Source: Mesenet sp031546805 (GTDB taxonomy: Bacteria; Pseudomonadota; Alphaproteobacteria; Rickettsiales; Anaplasmataceae). From it: a stretch of DNA of 61,848 nt. A program made the position numbers and the translations under genes. The notes beneath the pieces are model-generated. The model was not told the origin of the DNA. It did not search any database and saw only the letters and a list, made by a program, of their open reading frames with translations. The DNA is taken from positions 1 to 61,848 of the forward strand of contig JAVBJW010000023.1 in the NCBI GenBank assembly GCA_031546805.1, given 5' to 3'. Below are positions 20,026-29,435 of the stretch, one piece after another (within the stretch, counting starts at the first letter, position 1; each line of letters begins with the position of its first letter).

Positions 20026-20738
20026 GTTTCAAAATAGCTACGAAATATTGTAGTGAAATTTGTATCTTTCATAACCTCATCCGGTGTGCCTAGACAATAA
20101 GTAGAGCAATTTATGCATATTACGTGGTCAGAATATGACATAGCAAAACGCAAGTCATGGGATGTCATAACAATAGTTATTGATCTTTTTTTTGCCAATT
20201 TAGCAATTAAATCATAAAATTTTACTCTTGCATTAACATCCATAAAACTAACTGGCTCATCTAAGATTATCAAATCAGGATTGGACATTAGACAACGTGC
20301 TAGTAGTACTAGCTGCATTTGCCCTGCAGAAAGCTCTGATAATTGCTGGTTTAGTATACCATCAATATTAATATCTTCAATGATGTCACTAATATTTACT
20401 TTTCTTTTTAAGAGGCTATGCAAAAGGAAGTATCTAACTGTCATTGGCATTAAATTATTGATCACAAAACTTTGCGGAAGATAACTAGTTGTAATATTAT
20501 CCACATATTCAATACATCCAGTATAATTCTTATGTATTCCTACTAGTAACTGTACCATGGAAGTTTTTCCACCTCCATTAGGTCCCAAAATGGTAAAGAC
20601 CTCACCTTTTTTAACTGACATGTTAATATTTTTTAACACTTGTTTGCTTCCATATGTAAAAGACAGATCCTTTACAACAAGAATATAATCATCTACATAA
20701 ATTGGGTTATCAATATAACTTAAGCTATTATGAAACAT
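20022..20738 (-). CDS. znuC: Zinc/manganese ABC transporter ATPase ZnuC
   Basis: 238 residues with Walker A GPNGGGKTS, signature LSAGQMQL (the usual LSGGQ has an Ala here), Walker B LIILDEPVSFMDV and the switch His in MTSHDLRF. It matches the ATPase of metal-chelate type (ZnuABC) importers. The ATG at 20738 lies inside the start of znuA, which is read the other way. A GTG about 14 codons in would avoid this overlap, but the N-terminal extension is short, so the start is not settled. No permease gene (znuB) lies nearby. Confidence 0.9.
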   Translation of the reverse strand: MFHNSLSYIDNPIYVDDYILVVKDLSFTYGSKQVLKNINMSVKKGEVFTILGPNGGGKTSMVQLLVGIHKNYTGCIEYVDNITTSYLPQSFVINNLMPMTVRYFLLHSLLKRKVNISDIIEDINIDGILNQQLSELSAGQMQLVLLARCLMSNPDLIILDEPVSFMDVNARVKFYDLIAKLAKKRSITIVMTSHDLRFAMSYSDHVICINCSTYCLGTPDEVMKDTNFTTIFRSYFET

Positions 20739-21578
20739 ATTTTTCTTTTTTTATTACTTATTTTAATACAATCAAATGCTAATTCTAATCCTCCTAAAAT
20801 TATTGCCACAATAAAGCCCATACACTCTCTTGTTGCCGCTGTTACATATGGAGTTGTAGAACCAGAACTATTAATTGATGACGCATCATCGGTGCATGAT
20901 TACATATTAAAACCTTCAAATGCAAGAAAATTAGAGCGTAATGATATTATATTTTATGTTTCTGATCACTTAGAAACATTTATAAAAAATATTAGGCATA
21001 AAACATTGATTGAACTTTCACAAAAAGTAGAACTTATTCCACTGAGATCAGGTGCTTTGTGTAAACATACCAAAAATTTGAAAGACTTGCATATTTGGCT
21101 TAATCCAGAAAATGCAAAAATAATGGTTAATTATATTAGCGTAATACTTAGTGAAATTGACAAAGAAAATTCTTGGATTTATAAAAAGAATGCTGCAGAG
21201 ACTATACAAAAGATAGATAAAAATGCACAAGAAATTAAAGGAGAACTGAGCGGGTTGGAAAAGCAACCATACATAGTAGTGCATGATGCCTACCAGTATT
21301 TTGAAAGATACTTTGGTTTATCAGCACCTAGTGGAATCCTTCCTTTAGGTGATGAGGCGTCTATAAAGATTAGTACCCTAAATAAAGTAAAAAAAATAAT
21401 AAAGGAAAACAATATAAAATGCATATTCTCTGAACCGCAGGAGCAATATGTAAATTTTGCAAATAATGTTAGTATTCAAATACTTGATCCTATTGGTAGT
21501 AGCATTCCTCCTGGAAGAGAAGCGTATTTTGCTGTCATGAGTAATATTGCAAAAAATTTTAGAGCATGTTTTAATTAA
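20730..21578 (+). CDS. znuA: Zinc ABC transporter substrate-binding protein ZnuA
   Basis: 282 residues. The first 19 residues (Lys-His then a Phe/Leu-rich core ending NANS) form a signal peptide for export to the periplasm. Metal ligands expected of cluster A-I proteins are visible: IKPIHSLVAAV, then HIWLNPENAK, VVHDAYQYFERYFGL and FSEPQ. The His-rich loop typical of many ZnuA proteins is missing, leaving only an HTKNLKDLH stretch. It is divergent from znuC with a 9-bp overlap of the start regions. Confidence 0.9.
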   Translation: MKHIFLFLLLILIQSNANSNPPKIIATIKPIHSLVAAVTYGVVEPELLIDDASSVHDYILKPSNARKLERNDIIFYVSDHLETFIKNIRHKTLIELSQKVELIPLRSGALCKHTKNLKDLHIWLNPENAKIMVNYISVILSEIDKENSWIYKKNAAETIQKIDKNAQEIKGELSGLEKQPYIVVHDAYQYFERYFGLSAPSGILPLGDEASIKISTLNKVKKIIKENNIKCIFSEPQEQYVNFANNVSIQILDPIGSSIPPGREAYFAVMSNIAKNFRACFN

Positions 21579-21694
21579 TATAAAGGAAAAAGACTGCTAT
21601 TCTTATAAGTTGATATTAAGACATAAAGTGTGATGGTATATTAAAGAGAAGTTATGGGACGCATCAGAAACAGTTCATCTAGGCATATTAAAAA

Positions 21695-21961
21695 ATGAGT
21701 AATACAACACTTCATAGAAAAAAATTGTTATATAGAAGCTGGCATAGAGGCTGCAAAGAAATCGATATACTGCTTGGTAATTTTGCCATGGAATTTATTG
21801 ACTGCTTTACGGATTATGAGCTTAAAGAATATGAAAAAATTGTCAATCTTGATGATTATGAGTTGTATTGTTATATAACAGGTAAGCAAGCTATACCAAT
21901 TTCACTAAGCAGTGATATCATAAATTCAATTATTAAATTTAATAATTCACTCTATAGATAA
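21695..21961 (+). CDS. sdhE: Succinate dehydrogenase assembly factor SdhE (YgfY/DUF339)
   Basis: 88 residues of the size and helical pattern of SdhE. The key motif RGxxE is visible in SWHRGCKEIDILLG, followed by the conserved LKEYEKIVNLDDYELYCYIT. SdhE promotes covalent FAD attachment to SdhA. Its partner complex is represented in this window by sdhB at 50242-51030. It sits alone about 115 bp after znuA and just before the ankyrin-rich block. Confidence 0.88.
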   Translation: MSNTTLHRKKLLYRSWHRGCKEIDILLGNFAMEFIDCFTDYELKEYEKIVNLDDYELYCYITGKQAIPISLSSDIINSIIKFNNSLYR

Positions 21962-22189
21962 TTTTTATTTAATAGATCTCTTGCGAACTCTCCTTCCGTG
22001 AACGATTGCATTATAATCCCCCAAATTCAAGAAATACAAACCTTCAATGAAATGTAAAAAAGTCCTGAAGAATCTAAATAGCGTTACATTTTTTGAAATA
22101 TCTATAGAAACATATTAAAATATACATGATATTTGACGCAAGATGTATTTTACTATAAAATAAATTCAATATAATTTTTTTGATATAAT

Positions 22190-22456
22190 ATGTTTTCGTT
22201 TATAAAATCATTATTAGATAAATTATTACTTGAGGTAGTTAAAAGTAACTTCTGGAGTGATGAGTTACGCATTCATCTTGTTAAATGGTTGCTTGCTTGT
22301 GGAGCAAACCATAATGTTCAAGATAGTGATGGTTATAGATCTATATACTACGCTATCGTTCAAAGCAATACTGAGATAGCAAAGTTATTAATTGATAGAG
22401 GAGCTCTTGACGACGATTATAGAGTTATATGTGATATATTGTTAATAGAACTTTAA
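22190..22456 (+). CDS. Short ankyrin-repeat ORF (probably 5' part of a split gene)
   Basis: 88 residues with two ankyrin repeats at about 30-80 (HLVKWLLACGANHNVQDSDG, then SIYYAIVQSNTEIAKLLIDR). It ends 11 bp before the next ankyrin ORF, which lies in another frame that is open back to about 22437. A small indel near the junction would fuse the two. Either this is one broken gene or two coupled genes. Ankyrin proteins in Wolbachia are common type IV effector candidates, which is inference here. Confidence 0.6.
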   Translation: MFSFIKSLLDKLLLEVVKSNFWSDELRIHLVKWLLACGANHNVQDSDGYRSIYYAIVQSNTEIAKLLIDRGALDDDYRVICDILLIEL

Positions 22457-22467
22457 GATATAGGGCT

Positions 22468-23241
22468 ATGAGTAGTCGTTGTACGTTGACGCTTTTACAC
22501 ATTGCTGTTATGACAAGTAGTCCTGATATGGTAAAATTGTTACTTGATACTTATAAAAAGCGACAACCAAATGAGTGGAGCAGCACATTAAATAGCTTTT
22601 TTCTTGGCGATATGATCAATGTTACAGATGAAAATGGCCAAACCCCGTTACACCTAGCTGTGATTCATAATAGAAGGAAAATAGTAAAATTATTGCTTGA
22701 GTATGAAGAAATTATTCTTGATATTCAGGATAGTAATGGAAGAACAGCTTTAGATATTGCTAAGTCAAAAAATAATCAAGATATAATAAATATGTTACAA
22801 GCTAAAAAAGGTTGTACACCTGACATATTTGATAATATGCTCAATATAGTAAGTGGATTATACAATCAAGCAGTTATTTATAAAATGAACACTGTTGGAA
22901 GAGATAATGGTTTTCCAGCTTATTGCTCTTATTTATGCAGTGTAACCAGTGGCAAGTTAAATGAAGTTATAGATGATGTAATAGCTTGCGATGAAAGTAC
23001 AAATAAATACCTCAGAGCTCATTCGTTTATCGTTTTGTATTGTATAAGCAATGAGTTAGATCATCTAGGTAATGGGTTATCTTTGTTGGAAGACTGTGTG
23101 TTACCTTATCTAGACGGTAGTTTATATTATCTACGTGAGGTATCAAAAATTATAATATATGGACCAAAATCAACAATGGATACGGTTACTGAACCAGAGA
23201 ATGTGGGTAGGAGTCTAGCAGCTATTAATAGTATTGATTAA
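22468..23241 (+). CDS. Ankyrin-repeat protein (probably 3' part of a split gene)
   Basis: 257 residues with three ankyrin repeats in the first 120 (TLLHIAVMTSSPDMVKLLLD, a repeat starting TPLHLAVIHNRRKIVKLLLE, then ALDIAKSKNNQDIINML). An unrecognised C-terminal half follows, rich in Leu, Cys and Tyr and ending near ENVGRSLAAINSID. The 228 bp before the first ankyrin ORF hold no gene. A hairpin follows 70 bp after the stop. Likely host-directed, but no function is known. Confidence 0.7.
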   Translation: MSSRCTLTLLHIAVMTSSPDMVKLLLDTYKKRQPNEWSSTLNSFFLGDMINVTDENGQTPLHLAVIHNRRKIVKLLLEYEEIILDIQDSNGRTALDIAKSKNNQDIINMLQAKKGCTPDIFDNMLNIVSGLYNQAVIYKMNTVGRDNGFPAYCSYLCSVTSGKLNEVIDDVIACDESTNKYLRAHSFIVLYCISNELDHLGNGLSLLEDCVLPYLDGSLYYLREVSKIIIYGPKSTMDTVTEPENVGRSLAAINSID

Positions 23242-23308
23242 TTATAGTTAATACAGCACTTTTCCAGCTTCCCACCCACTTAACTTTTACTTAAACTCTT
23301 AAGTAAGC

Positions 23309-23333
23309 TAAAGGTATTTTGCAAATACCTTTA
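23309..23333 (+). terminator. Hairpin after the ankyrin gene
   Basis: A 10-bp perfect stem (TAAAGGTATT at 23309-23318 with its complement at 23324-23333) closes a 5-base loop, 68 bp after the ankyrin stop and 63 bp before the tail gene. No run of T follows, so it is a weak terminator or a processing signal. Confidence 0.35.
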
Positions 23334-23395
23334 ATGAATTCACAATTCTAAAATTAGTTTGGCTTAAGTGCTAAGCTACCTAATATTTTACAAAT

Positions 23396-26300
23396 ATGTC
23401 GACAATAATATTATCCGCAATTGGTGGAGCGATTGGCAATTCCTTTATGGGAATGATAGGCCAATTTATTGGCTCGGAACTTGGAGCTGCACTTGGTTCA
23501 AAAATAGATAGTGCACTATTTGGCCTAAACAATACAAAATATGGACCAAGGCTTGAAAATTTAAATATTCAAACTTCAACTTATGGAACAATGATTCCAA
23601 TTGTATATGGAACTGCGCGTATAGCAGGAAATGTCATATGGGCACAGCAAATTAAAGAGGTACCCACTAAAGATGCAAAGATTGCAAGTGATAATATATT
23701 GAGGTTTGGAGCAACAAACACATATGTAAGTTACAGCTACTTTGCAACACTTGCTATTGGTATATGCAAAGGGAAGATAGAAGATGTAACGAAGATTTGG
23801 GCCGATACAAAGTTATTGACTGCAAATGAAATAAATTTTAGGCTTTACAAAGGTACGGAAGATCAAGAACCAGATCCACTTATTATCTCCATTGAAGGTA
23901 GCAGCCCAGCTTACAGAGGCTTAGCTTATATTGTCATTGAAGATTTTCCATTAGCAGATTATGGCAATCGCATACCAAACTTTACATTTGAGGTTACATC
24001 ATCACCAAAAACTCGTTCTGATCAATCTTCAGTAGCAGCACGGATAAAAAATATCAATTTGATACCAGGTTCTGGTGAATTTGTTTACGATACAAAAGTA
24101 CAGATGAAAATTGCACAAGAAGATATAGGAGATAAGAGCATTACTTATGGAGCAGCCCAAAGAGTAAATCAGCATAACTATAGTGATGAAACAGATTTTA
24201 TGCTCTCTTTAAAGCAATTAAAAACAAACCTCCCAAACGTTGAATGGGTATCGGTAGTTGTAAATTGGTTTGCTAGCAGTTTAAACGTTAAAGATTGCAA
24301 AATGTATCCAGCAGCTGAATTTCAGTATGATGCAATAACAACTCCGAATGATTGGCAAGTTGGAGAAATAACAAGAAGCAAAGCTAAACTTATTTCTAAA
24401 GATAATCACGGCAATCCAAGATACGGTGGAACTGTAAGTGACTCAGCTCTACTTAGATGTATAGAAGAATTAAGGAGCAGAGGTTATAAAGTTATGCTTT
24501 ACCCTATGCTACTTATGGACATCCCTGGTAAGCCTTGGCGTGGATATTTGACAGGCCTCCCTGAAGAGATAAATAATTTTTTTATAGAGTACAATAAGTT
24601 TATATTGCACTACTGCGCAATTTCTAAAATAGATGGAATCATTATTGGTTCTGAATTTACTGAGTTGACTAAAATAAAAGATAGTGATGGTAATTATCCT
24701 GCTGTGATAGAGCTTATGAAGTTAGCACAACAAGTAAAACAAAAGGTAAAAGATAATGTAATAATTACATACGCTGCAGATTGGACTGAGTATCATTCAT
24801 CAGATGGTTGGTATAACATGGATGATTTGTGGTCTTCAGACTACATAGATGTTGTTGGTATTGATGCTTATTTTCCACTAACTGATGGACGCGAACCAAC
24901 TCTTGGTTATACAAAAGATGATATAGCAAAAGGATGGACGAGCGGTGAAGGATATGACTACTTTTATTTAGATGCAAATAATAAGACAGGTAAAACAAAT
25001 TATACCGATAACCGTTTTGCTTGGAAAAATATTGAAGAATGGTGGAGTAAACATCACATAAACCCAGATGGTAAAATGACTAAATGGCAACCAAAAATGA
25101 AAAAAATATGGTTCACTGAATATGGGTTCCCCAGTGTTGATGGTTGTGCCAATCAGCCAAATACATTCATAGATCAAAGTAGCATTGATAGTAAATATCC
25201 TCACTATTCACAGGGAAATGTTGATTTCTACACGCAAAGAATAGCAATAGATGGAACTCTGACAAAGTGGCATGGTTCAGAAATGGTAGAAAAAATGTTT
25301 CTGTGGGCATGGGATGCAAGACCATATCCTTATTTTCCTGATTTGTGCAGTGTTTGGGCTGATTGTCATAATTGGCAAACAGGACATTGGATACAGGGAA
25401 AAATTTCACTACTTGGAATAGATGCTGTTTTAGCAGATGTATTGCAAAAATCAGGAGTAGATGAAAGAAATTTTGATGTTAGTCAGTTGAGATGGTTTCT
25501 ACATGGATATGTAATAAATCAAATACAATCTGCACGTTCAATAATTCAAATTTTGCAAAATGCGTACTTTTTTGATGTTATTGAGCAAGATTATAAGCTA
25601 CTGTTTATTCATAGAGGCAAAGAAGCTAATATTCACATTACTATAGACGACGTTGTGCCTGATATACGTTATAATGAAGAAAAGCTGCTTAACATTGAAC
25701 GTACAGTAGAGCTTGCACATAAGATTAATGTGATATATATCAGTAGAGTATTTGATTACCAAATTGGTATAAAGTATGCACAGTTTCCAAATAGTAACAG
25801 TATTGATAATGGTACAATGGAAGTACCTTTGATTCTAGAAGAAAATCAAGCACAAAACATAGCTGAGGTCATGCTTTATAATTCCTGGCAAGAGAGGAAT
25901 TTATATAATTTTACTCTATCAATTAAATATGCGTGGCTTTCTCCAAGTGATATTATCAAAATACTAGATAATAAAAAAGAGCATATTTTAAGAATCACTA
26001 AAATAAAACTAGGTAGTTTATCTCTGCAAATTGAAGGAGTAAGCTATAATAGTTCAATATATAAATTCTCTTTTCCTCCAACAAAAATAGCAACAGCTAA
26101 AACAAATCTGCCAAAACATCCAAGTAATACACATATAGAAATATTAGATCTACCATATCTTTATAATGGTGGAGAGAATCTTGTAAAATTTGTAGTTGGT
26201 GGTATAGAAAGCAATTGGCGTGGAGCAACTATATTTATGTCAGAAAACAATGGTCAGAGCTATAAAGCTATGGCAAATGTTAACCAATCTTCAACTTATG

Positions 26301-26710
26301 GATTTGTTGTTAATAGGTTAGGCATTGGACCAGTTGCAGTTTTTGATGAAAGTAGTGCAATAGAAGTGATATTAAATTATGGAAAATTATTAAATGCAAA
26401 CCACTTTTCTATTCTCAATGGAGCTAATTTAGCGCTTGTAGGTAATGAAATTATTCAATTTTGTAATGCTGAATCTATAGGTAATAACAGATATAAATTG
26501 AACAAACTACTTAGAGGAAAATTCGACACAGAAAAATATATCAGTTATCACCAAGCAGGTGAAAGATTTATTTTGCTCAATGAATTAGTTACAGAGATCA
26601 AGATAAACCCATCAATGATAGGAAGATCACTGCTATTTAAGGCAGTAACTTATGGTAGATCAGTAGATGATACTGAAGCATTGGCATTTAAATTACCAGA
26701 TAGAGTTTGA
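23396..26710 (+). CDS. GTA/phage-type tail host-specificity protein (multidomain megatron)
   Basis: 1104 residues. The N-terminus (glycine-rich hydrophobic stretch, then YGPRLENLNIQTSTYGTMIP and VYGTARIAGNVIW) is that of phage tail-tip proteins. The middle (about 270-660) is a GTA TIM-barrel-like domain with MLYPMLLMDIPGKPWRGYLT, ITYAADWTEYHS and KKIWFTEYGFPSVDG, whose Glu fits a glycosidase-type site. The C-terminal 400 residues match the phage tail protein J/host-interaction region. This is the orf15-type protein of Rhodobacter gene transfer agents, where it sits at the tail tip and binds or digests envelope sugars. No other GTA gene is adjacent. The frame is intact over 3.3 kb, which suggests selection. 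Confidence 0.85.
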   Translation: MSTIILSAIGGAIGNSFMGMIGQFIGSELGAALGSKIDSALFGLNNTKYGPRLENLNIQTSTYGTMIPIVYGTARIAGNVIWAQQIKEVPTKDAKIASDNILRFGATNTYVSYSYFATLAIGICKGKIEDVTKIWADTKLLTANEINFRLYKGTEDQEPDPLIISIEGSSPAYRGLAYIVIEDFPLADYGNRIPNFTFEVTSSPKTRSDQSSVAARIKNINLIPGSGEFVYDTKVQMKIAQEDIGDKSITYGAAQRVNQHNYSDETDFMLSLKQLKTNLPNVEWVSVVVNWFASSLNVKDCKMYPAAEFQYDAITTPNDWQVGEITRSKAKLISKDNHGNPRYGGTVSDSALLRCIEELRSRGYKVMLYPMLLMDIPGKPWRGYLTGLPEEINNFFIEYNKFILHYCAISKIDGIIIGSEFTELTKIKDSDGNYPAVIELMKLAQQVKQKVKDNVIITYAADWTEYHSSDGWYNMDDLWSSDYIDVVGIDAYFPLTDGREPTLGYTKDDIAKGWTSGEGYDYFYLDANNKTGKTNYTDNRFAWKNIEEWWSKHHINPDGKMTKWQPKMKKIWFTEYGFPSVDGCANQPNTFIDQSSIDSKYPHYSQGNVDFYTQRIAIDGTLTKWHGSEMVEKMFLWAWDARPYPYFPDLCSVWADCHNWQTGHWIQGKISLLGIDAVLADVLQKSGVDERNFDVSQLRWFLHGYVINQIQSARSIIQILQNAYFFDVIEQDYKLLFIHRGKEANIHITIDDVVPDIRYNEEKLLNIERTVELAHKINVIYISRVFDYQIGIKYAQFPNSNSIDNGTMEVPLILEENQAQNIAEVMLYNSWQERNLYNFTLSIKYAWLSPSDIIKILDNKKEHILRITKIKLGSLSLQIEGVSYNSSIYKFSFPPTKIATAKTNLPKHPSNTHIEILDLPYLYNGGENLVKFVVGGIESNWRGATIFMSENNGQSYKAMANVNQSSTYGFVVNRLGIGPVAVFDESSAIEVILNYGKLLNANHFSILNGANLALVGNEIIQFCNAESIGNNRYKLNKLLRGKFDTEKYISYHQAGERFILLNELVTEIKINPSMIGRSLLFKAVTYGRSVDDTEALAFKLPDRV

Positions 26711-26808
26711 AATATATTGAAGTCAAGATCTTTTTCAAGATATGTGGAAATTTTTGAATTGACATATGCTACTAAATGATTATTCTAGAAATGGTATAAA
26801 ATATAGGG

Positions 26809-28608
26809 ATGGTTATGTTAACTGCTTTATCTAATGGAATATCTAAATTATTTAGCAATAGTATAGATCAATCGCAATTTGATCATCAACCAAAGCACAA
26901 AATAAATTTAGATACAACGCAACTTGAAGATAATATTGAATATGGTGCAAAATTATTTGATGATGCTCAAGAAAAGTATGGTGAACTCAATAATGAGCAT
27001 AGATCTAAAAGAGATGTAACGACTAATGCATTAGATGCTAAAGTTGATCAAGTATATCGTAATATAGTTCAAGCTTTAGAAAATAACGTAAATAATCAGA
27101 CGCTATCAAGCCTCAGTGTAGAAGGGTTAAACGCAGAGGAATTAAAGGTAAATGAGTATAGTTTTAAGCTTTTTAAACGTGGCATTAAAGAACACAATAT
27201 CAATGCAATAAAGTTACTTGTAGCAAAAGGAGTAAGTGTTGATGTTAAGGATGAAAAACGTGGTAATAGTATACTACATTATGCTACTAAAGATGGAAAT
27301 TTAGAGATTACTAAATATTTAGTCGATAAAATTGGTATGGATGTTAATCTTACAAATAAAAATGGTGCTACTTCTCTGCATTATTCTAGTTGCGCTGAAT
27401 GTGCTAATTTTCTTTTAAGCAAAGGAGTAGATATCAATGTTCAAGATAATAAAGGTTATACGCCATTACATTATGCTGTAGTCCATTCTATGGATACTTT
27501 TAAAGTACTTATAAATGCAGGTGCAGATGTTAATATAATACCTGATAGTGGTCGTTCTGCATTAACATTAGCTGTTGAGTATAGAAATTATGAGGCCATT
27601 AAATTACTCTTAAGTAAAGATGTTCATATTGATTATAATAATGTGTACGGTCCATTAACAAGAGCTGCTTTTGATGCGGACATAAAGGCACTTCGACTCT
27701 TATTAAAACATGTAGAAGATAAGTCTAAAGTTGAAGGTAAATTTTTACTCTTTTCTTCTCTCTATAATGAAAAAGTTGATAAAGCAGACAGGACTAAAAT
27801 GTTTAAATTTATTTTAGATAATATTCCCATCAATTTTGTTGATAAAAGTCATTACTATGAGCTTGCAATGAATGAAACAATTAGCAAAGCAGATATGGCT
27901 AAAATAGCTCAAGCTTCTTTAGAAAATTATGTTAGTGGTATGAGTTATAGCGATGTGCAGCAATTACAAAGTAGAGCTATTGACAGAAATAATGCTGATA
28001 TTATGAAGATGTTAGTAGAAATAGAAGTAAGCAAGTATCCTCCTAATCAGTGCTATGTAGTGCATGAAGCAGTTGCGCGTGGTAGTTTGGACATTATTAG
28101 GTCGATGTTAGAAGTAGGAGTAGATCCTAATATTAAGTCTGAACGTTGTGGTGATATATTGAAGTTTATTAGACATGCACGCATTGCACGAGTAAATAGT
28201 ACAGAACGTGGTAGATTGAAAGATATATCTAGGGATTGGGACTATTCACACATGACACCATTGGTTGTTGCAATTAGAAGAGGTGATCCAAAAGTAGTTA
28301 AATTACTATTAGATTTTAACGCAGATATTAACGGTGCTAGTACTTTTATAGGTGGATCTGAAGGATGTCCATTAGATTTTGCTTTATCTATGCACAATGA
28401 AAGTCAGGACCGTACTGAAATTATTAAATTGTTAATAGAAGCAGGTGCAAAAGCTAATGAGTTGAAGGATGTACCTAGTTTTTTAATTAAAACTGATACA
28501 CCAGGTGTATTTAAAATAGCAGAGAATACTACCGGCCATAGTGAAACTACTCTATCATCTAATCTAACTGATGCTCAAGTAAACAATTCGTTATTTATGA
28601 AAAGATAG
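26809..28608 (+). CDS. Ankyrin-repeat protein, 599 residues
   Basis: After an N-terminal region of about 125 residues without repeats, about nine ankyrin repeats are visible. Residues about 150-300 hold a contiguous set (SILHYATKDGNLEITKYLVD, SLHYSSCAECANFLLSKGVD, TPLHYAVVHSMDTFKVLINA, ALTLAVEYRNYEAIKLLLSK). A degenerate middle follows, then further repeats near 430-560. There is no signal peptide or membrane segment, so it would be cytosolic or a secreted effector. The C-terminus is Ser/Thr/Asn-rich and ends with Met-Lys-Arg, and a short basic end is compatible with type IV secretion. A hairpin follows the stop. Confidence 0.85.
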   Translation: MVMLTALSNGISKLFSNSIDQSQFDHQPKHKINLDTTQLEDNIEYGAKLFDDAQEKYGELNNEHRSKRDVTTNALDAKVDQVYRNIVQALENNVNNQTLSSLSVEGLNAEELKVNEYSFKLFKRGIKEHNINAIKLLVAKGVSVDVKDEKRGNSILHYATKDGNLEITKYLVDKIGMDVNLTNKNGATSLHYSSCAECANFLLSKGVDINVQDNKGYTPLHYAVVHSMDTFKVLINAGADVNIIPDSGRSALTLAVEYRNYEAIKLLLSKDVHIDYNNVYGPLTRAAFDADIKALRLLLKHVEDKSKVEGKFLLFSSLYNEKVDKADRTKMFKFILDNIPINFVDKSHYYELAMNETISKADMAKIAQASLENYVSGMSYSDVQQLQSRAIDRNNADIMKMLVEIEVSKYPPNQCYVVHEAVARGSLDIIRSMLEVGVDPNIKSERCGDILKFIRHARIARVNSTERGRLKDISRDWDYSHMTPLVVAIRRGDPKVVKLLLDFNADINGASTFIGGSEGCPLDFALSMHNESQDRTEIIKLLIEAGAKANELKDVPSFLIKTDTPGVFKIAENTTGHSETTLSSNLTDAQVNNSLFMKR

Positions 28609-28618
28609 CTTATTATAT

Positions 28619-28637
28619 GAGGTGATTCTACCACCTC
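28619..28637 (+). terminator. Hairpin after the ankyrin gene
   Basis: A 6-bp G+C-rich stem (GAGGTG at 28619-28624 with CACCTC at 28632-28637) and 7-base loop begins 11 bp after the stop. It is followed by a T-rich stretch (TCTTGTT), consistent with a rho-independent terminator. Confidence 0.45.
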
Positions 28638-28720
28638 TCTTGTTAAGATGAATAGTTTATTAAAATTTCGACTAGTTTTATTTATATCTTAAATATCATA
28701 AACACTTTCTTGAGGGAAAC

Positions 28721-29431
28721 ATGGGTAAGAAAGAAATTCAACGATTAATACGGGAAGAATATTCTCATTTTATAGAAGAACTTAAATCAAAATTGCAACT
28801 GATTTATGGTCAAAATATATTTTTACTTACTAATTACGGCTTCTGTTATGGTAATATCAATGAACATAAAAACATTGTTACATTTGAGAAAAGGTATAAT
28901 TTATTTGATTTCATACACGAATGCCTTAAAAAAGATAAATACCAGGATATAATACGACTTCATAATGAGTTTGAGGTAGAAGAATTTATAGAGCATATTA
29001 AAAAATTTGTTACTGATGGACGTTACTCGCAAGAGTTTGATAATTTGATTCATAAATATGTATGCTTTCATCATGATGTTAAATCACCTTCTATACAATC
29101 TCCTATTAGGAGTTCGCAAGAGGATCTTGAATTATCTAACAAATGTAAGTCAATATCCTTCGTGCATGACAATGTTAATGAAACAGATCCATCTATAGGT
29201 AGCAGAGCTGAAATAGCTGACAATACAGTGGCTTCTGATCAGAATCTTGCTTCTATTTCTATCATGCCAATAACACTATTAATACTTACTATTATATCAA
29301 TAGCATTTTATTATATTTGTGGTAAATTAAGATCTGTATATAAAAATGAAGATCAACAATTGCCCACAAGCGAACTTACAGAAGGAGATTCTGGTCACTT
29401 AGCTGTTCGTTATAGAACAGCAAGGTATTGA
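28721..29431 (+). CDS. Hypothetical single-pass membrane protein
   Basis: 236 residues, preceded by GAGGGAAAC as ribosome-binding site. The first 120 residues are charged and helical. The middle (about 125-180) is Ser/Asp-rich and probably disordered. One strong membrane segment (IMPITLLILTIISIAFYYIC, about 186-205) follows, leaving a 30-residue tail that ends RYRTARY. This is the same overall build as the protein at 39684-40730, although the soluble parts do not clearly align by eye. No family is recognised. It converges with the cytochrome c1 gene, 4 bp apart. Confidence 0.6.
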   Translation: MGKKEIQRLIREEYSHFIEELKSKLQLIYGQNIFLLTNYGFCYGNINEHKNIVTFEKRYNLFDFIHECLKKDKYQDIIRLHNEFEVEEFIEHIKKFVTDGRYSQEFDNLIHKYVCFHHDVKSPSIQSPIRSSQEDLELSNKCKSISFVHDNVNETDPSIGSRAEIADNTVASDQNLASISIMPITLLILTIISIAFYYICGKLRSVYKNEDQQLPTSELTEGDSGHLAVRYRTARY

Positions 29432-29435
29432 TTTT

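Noticed and set aside
21695..21961. Small gene considered as an antitoxin or a regulator
   Set aside because: The RGxxE motif and length are those of SdhE, and no toxin-like partner is adjacent.
22190..29431. Possible prophage WO segment or cytoplasmic-incompatibility locus
   Set aside because: No capsid, terminase, baseplate cluster, integrase or cifA/cifB-like gene is present. The tail protein is of GTA type and stands alone.
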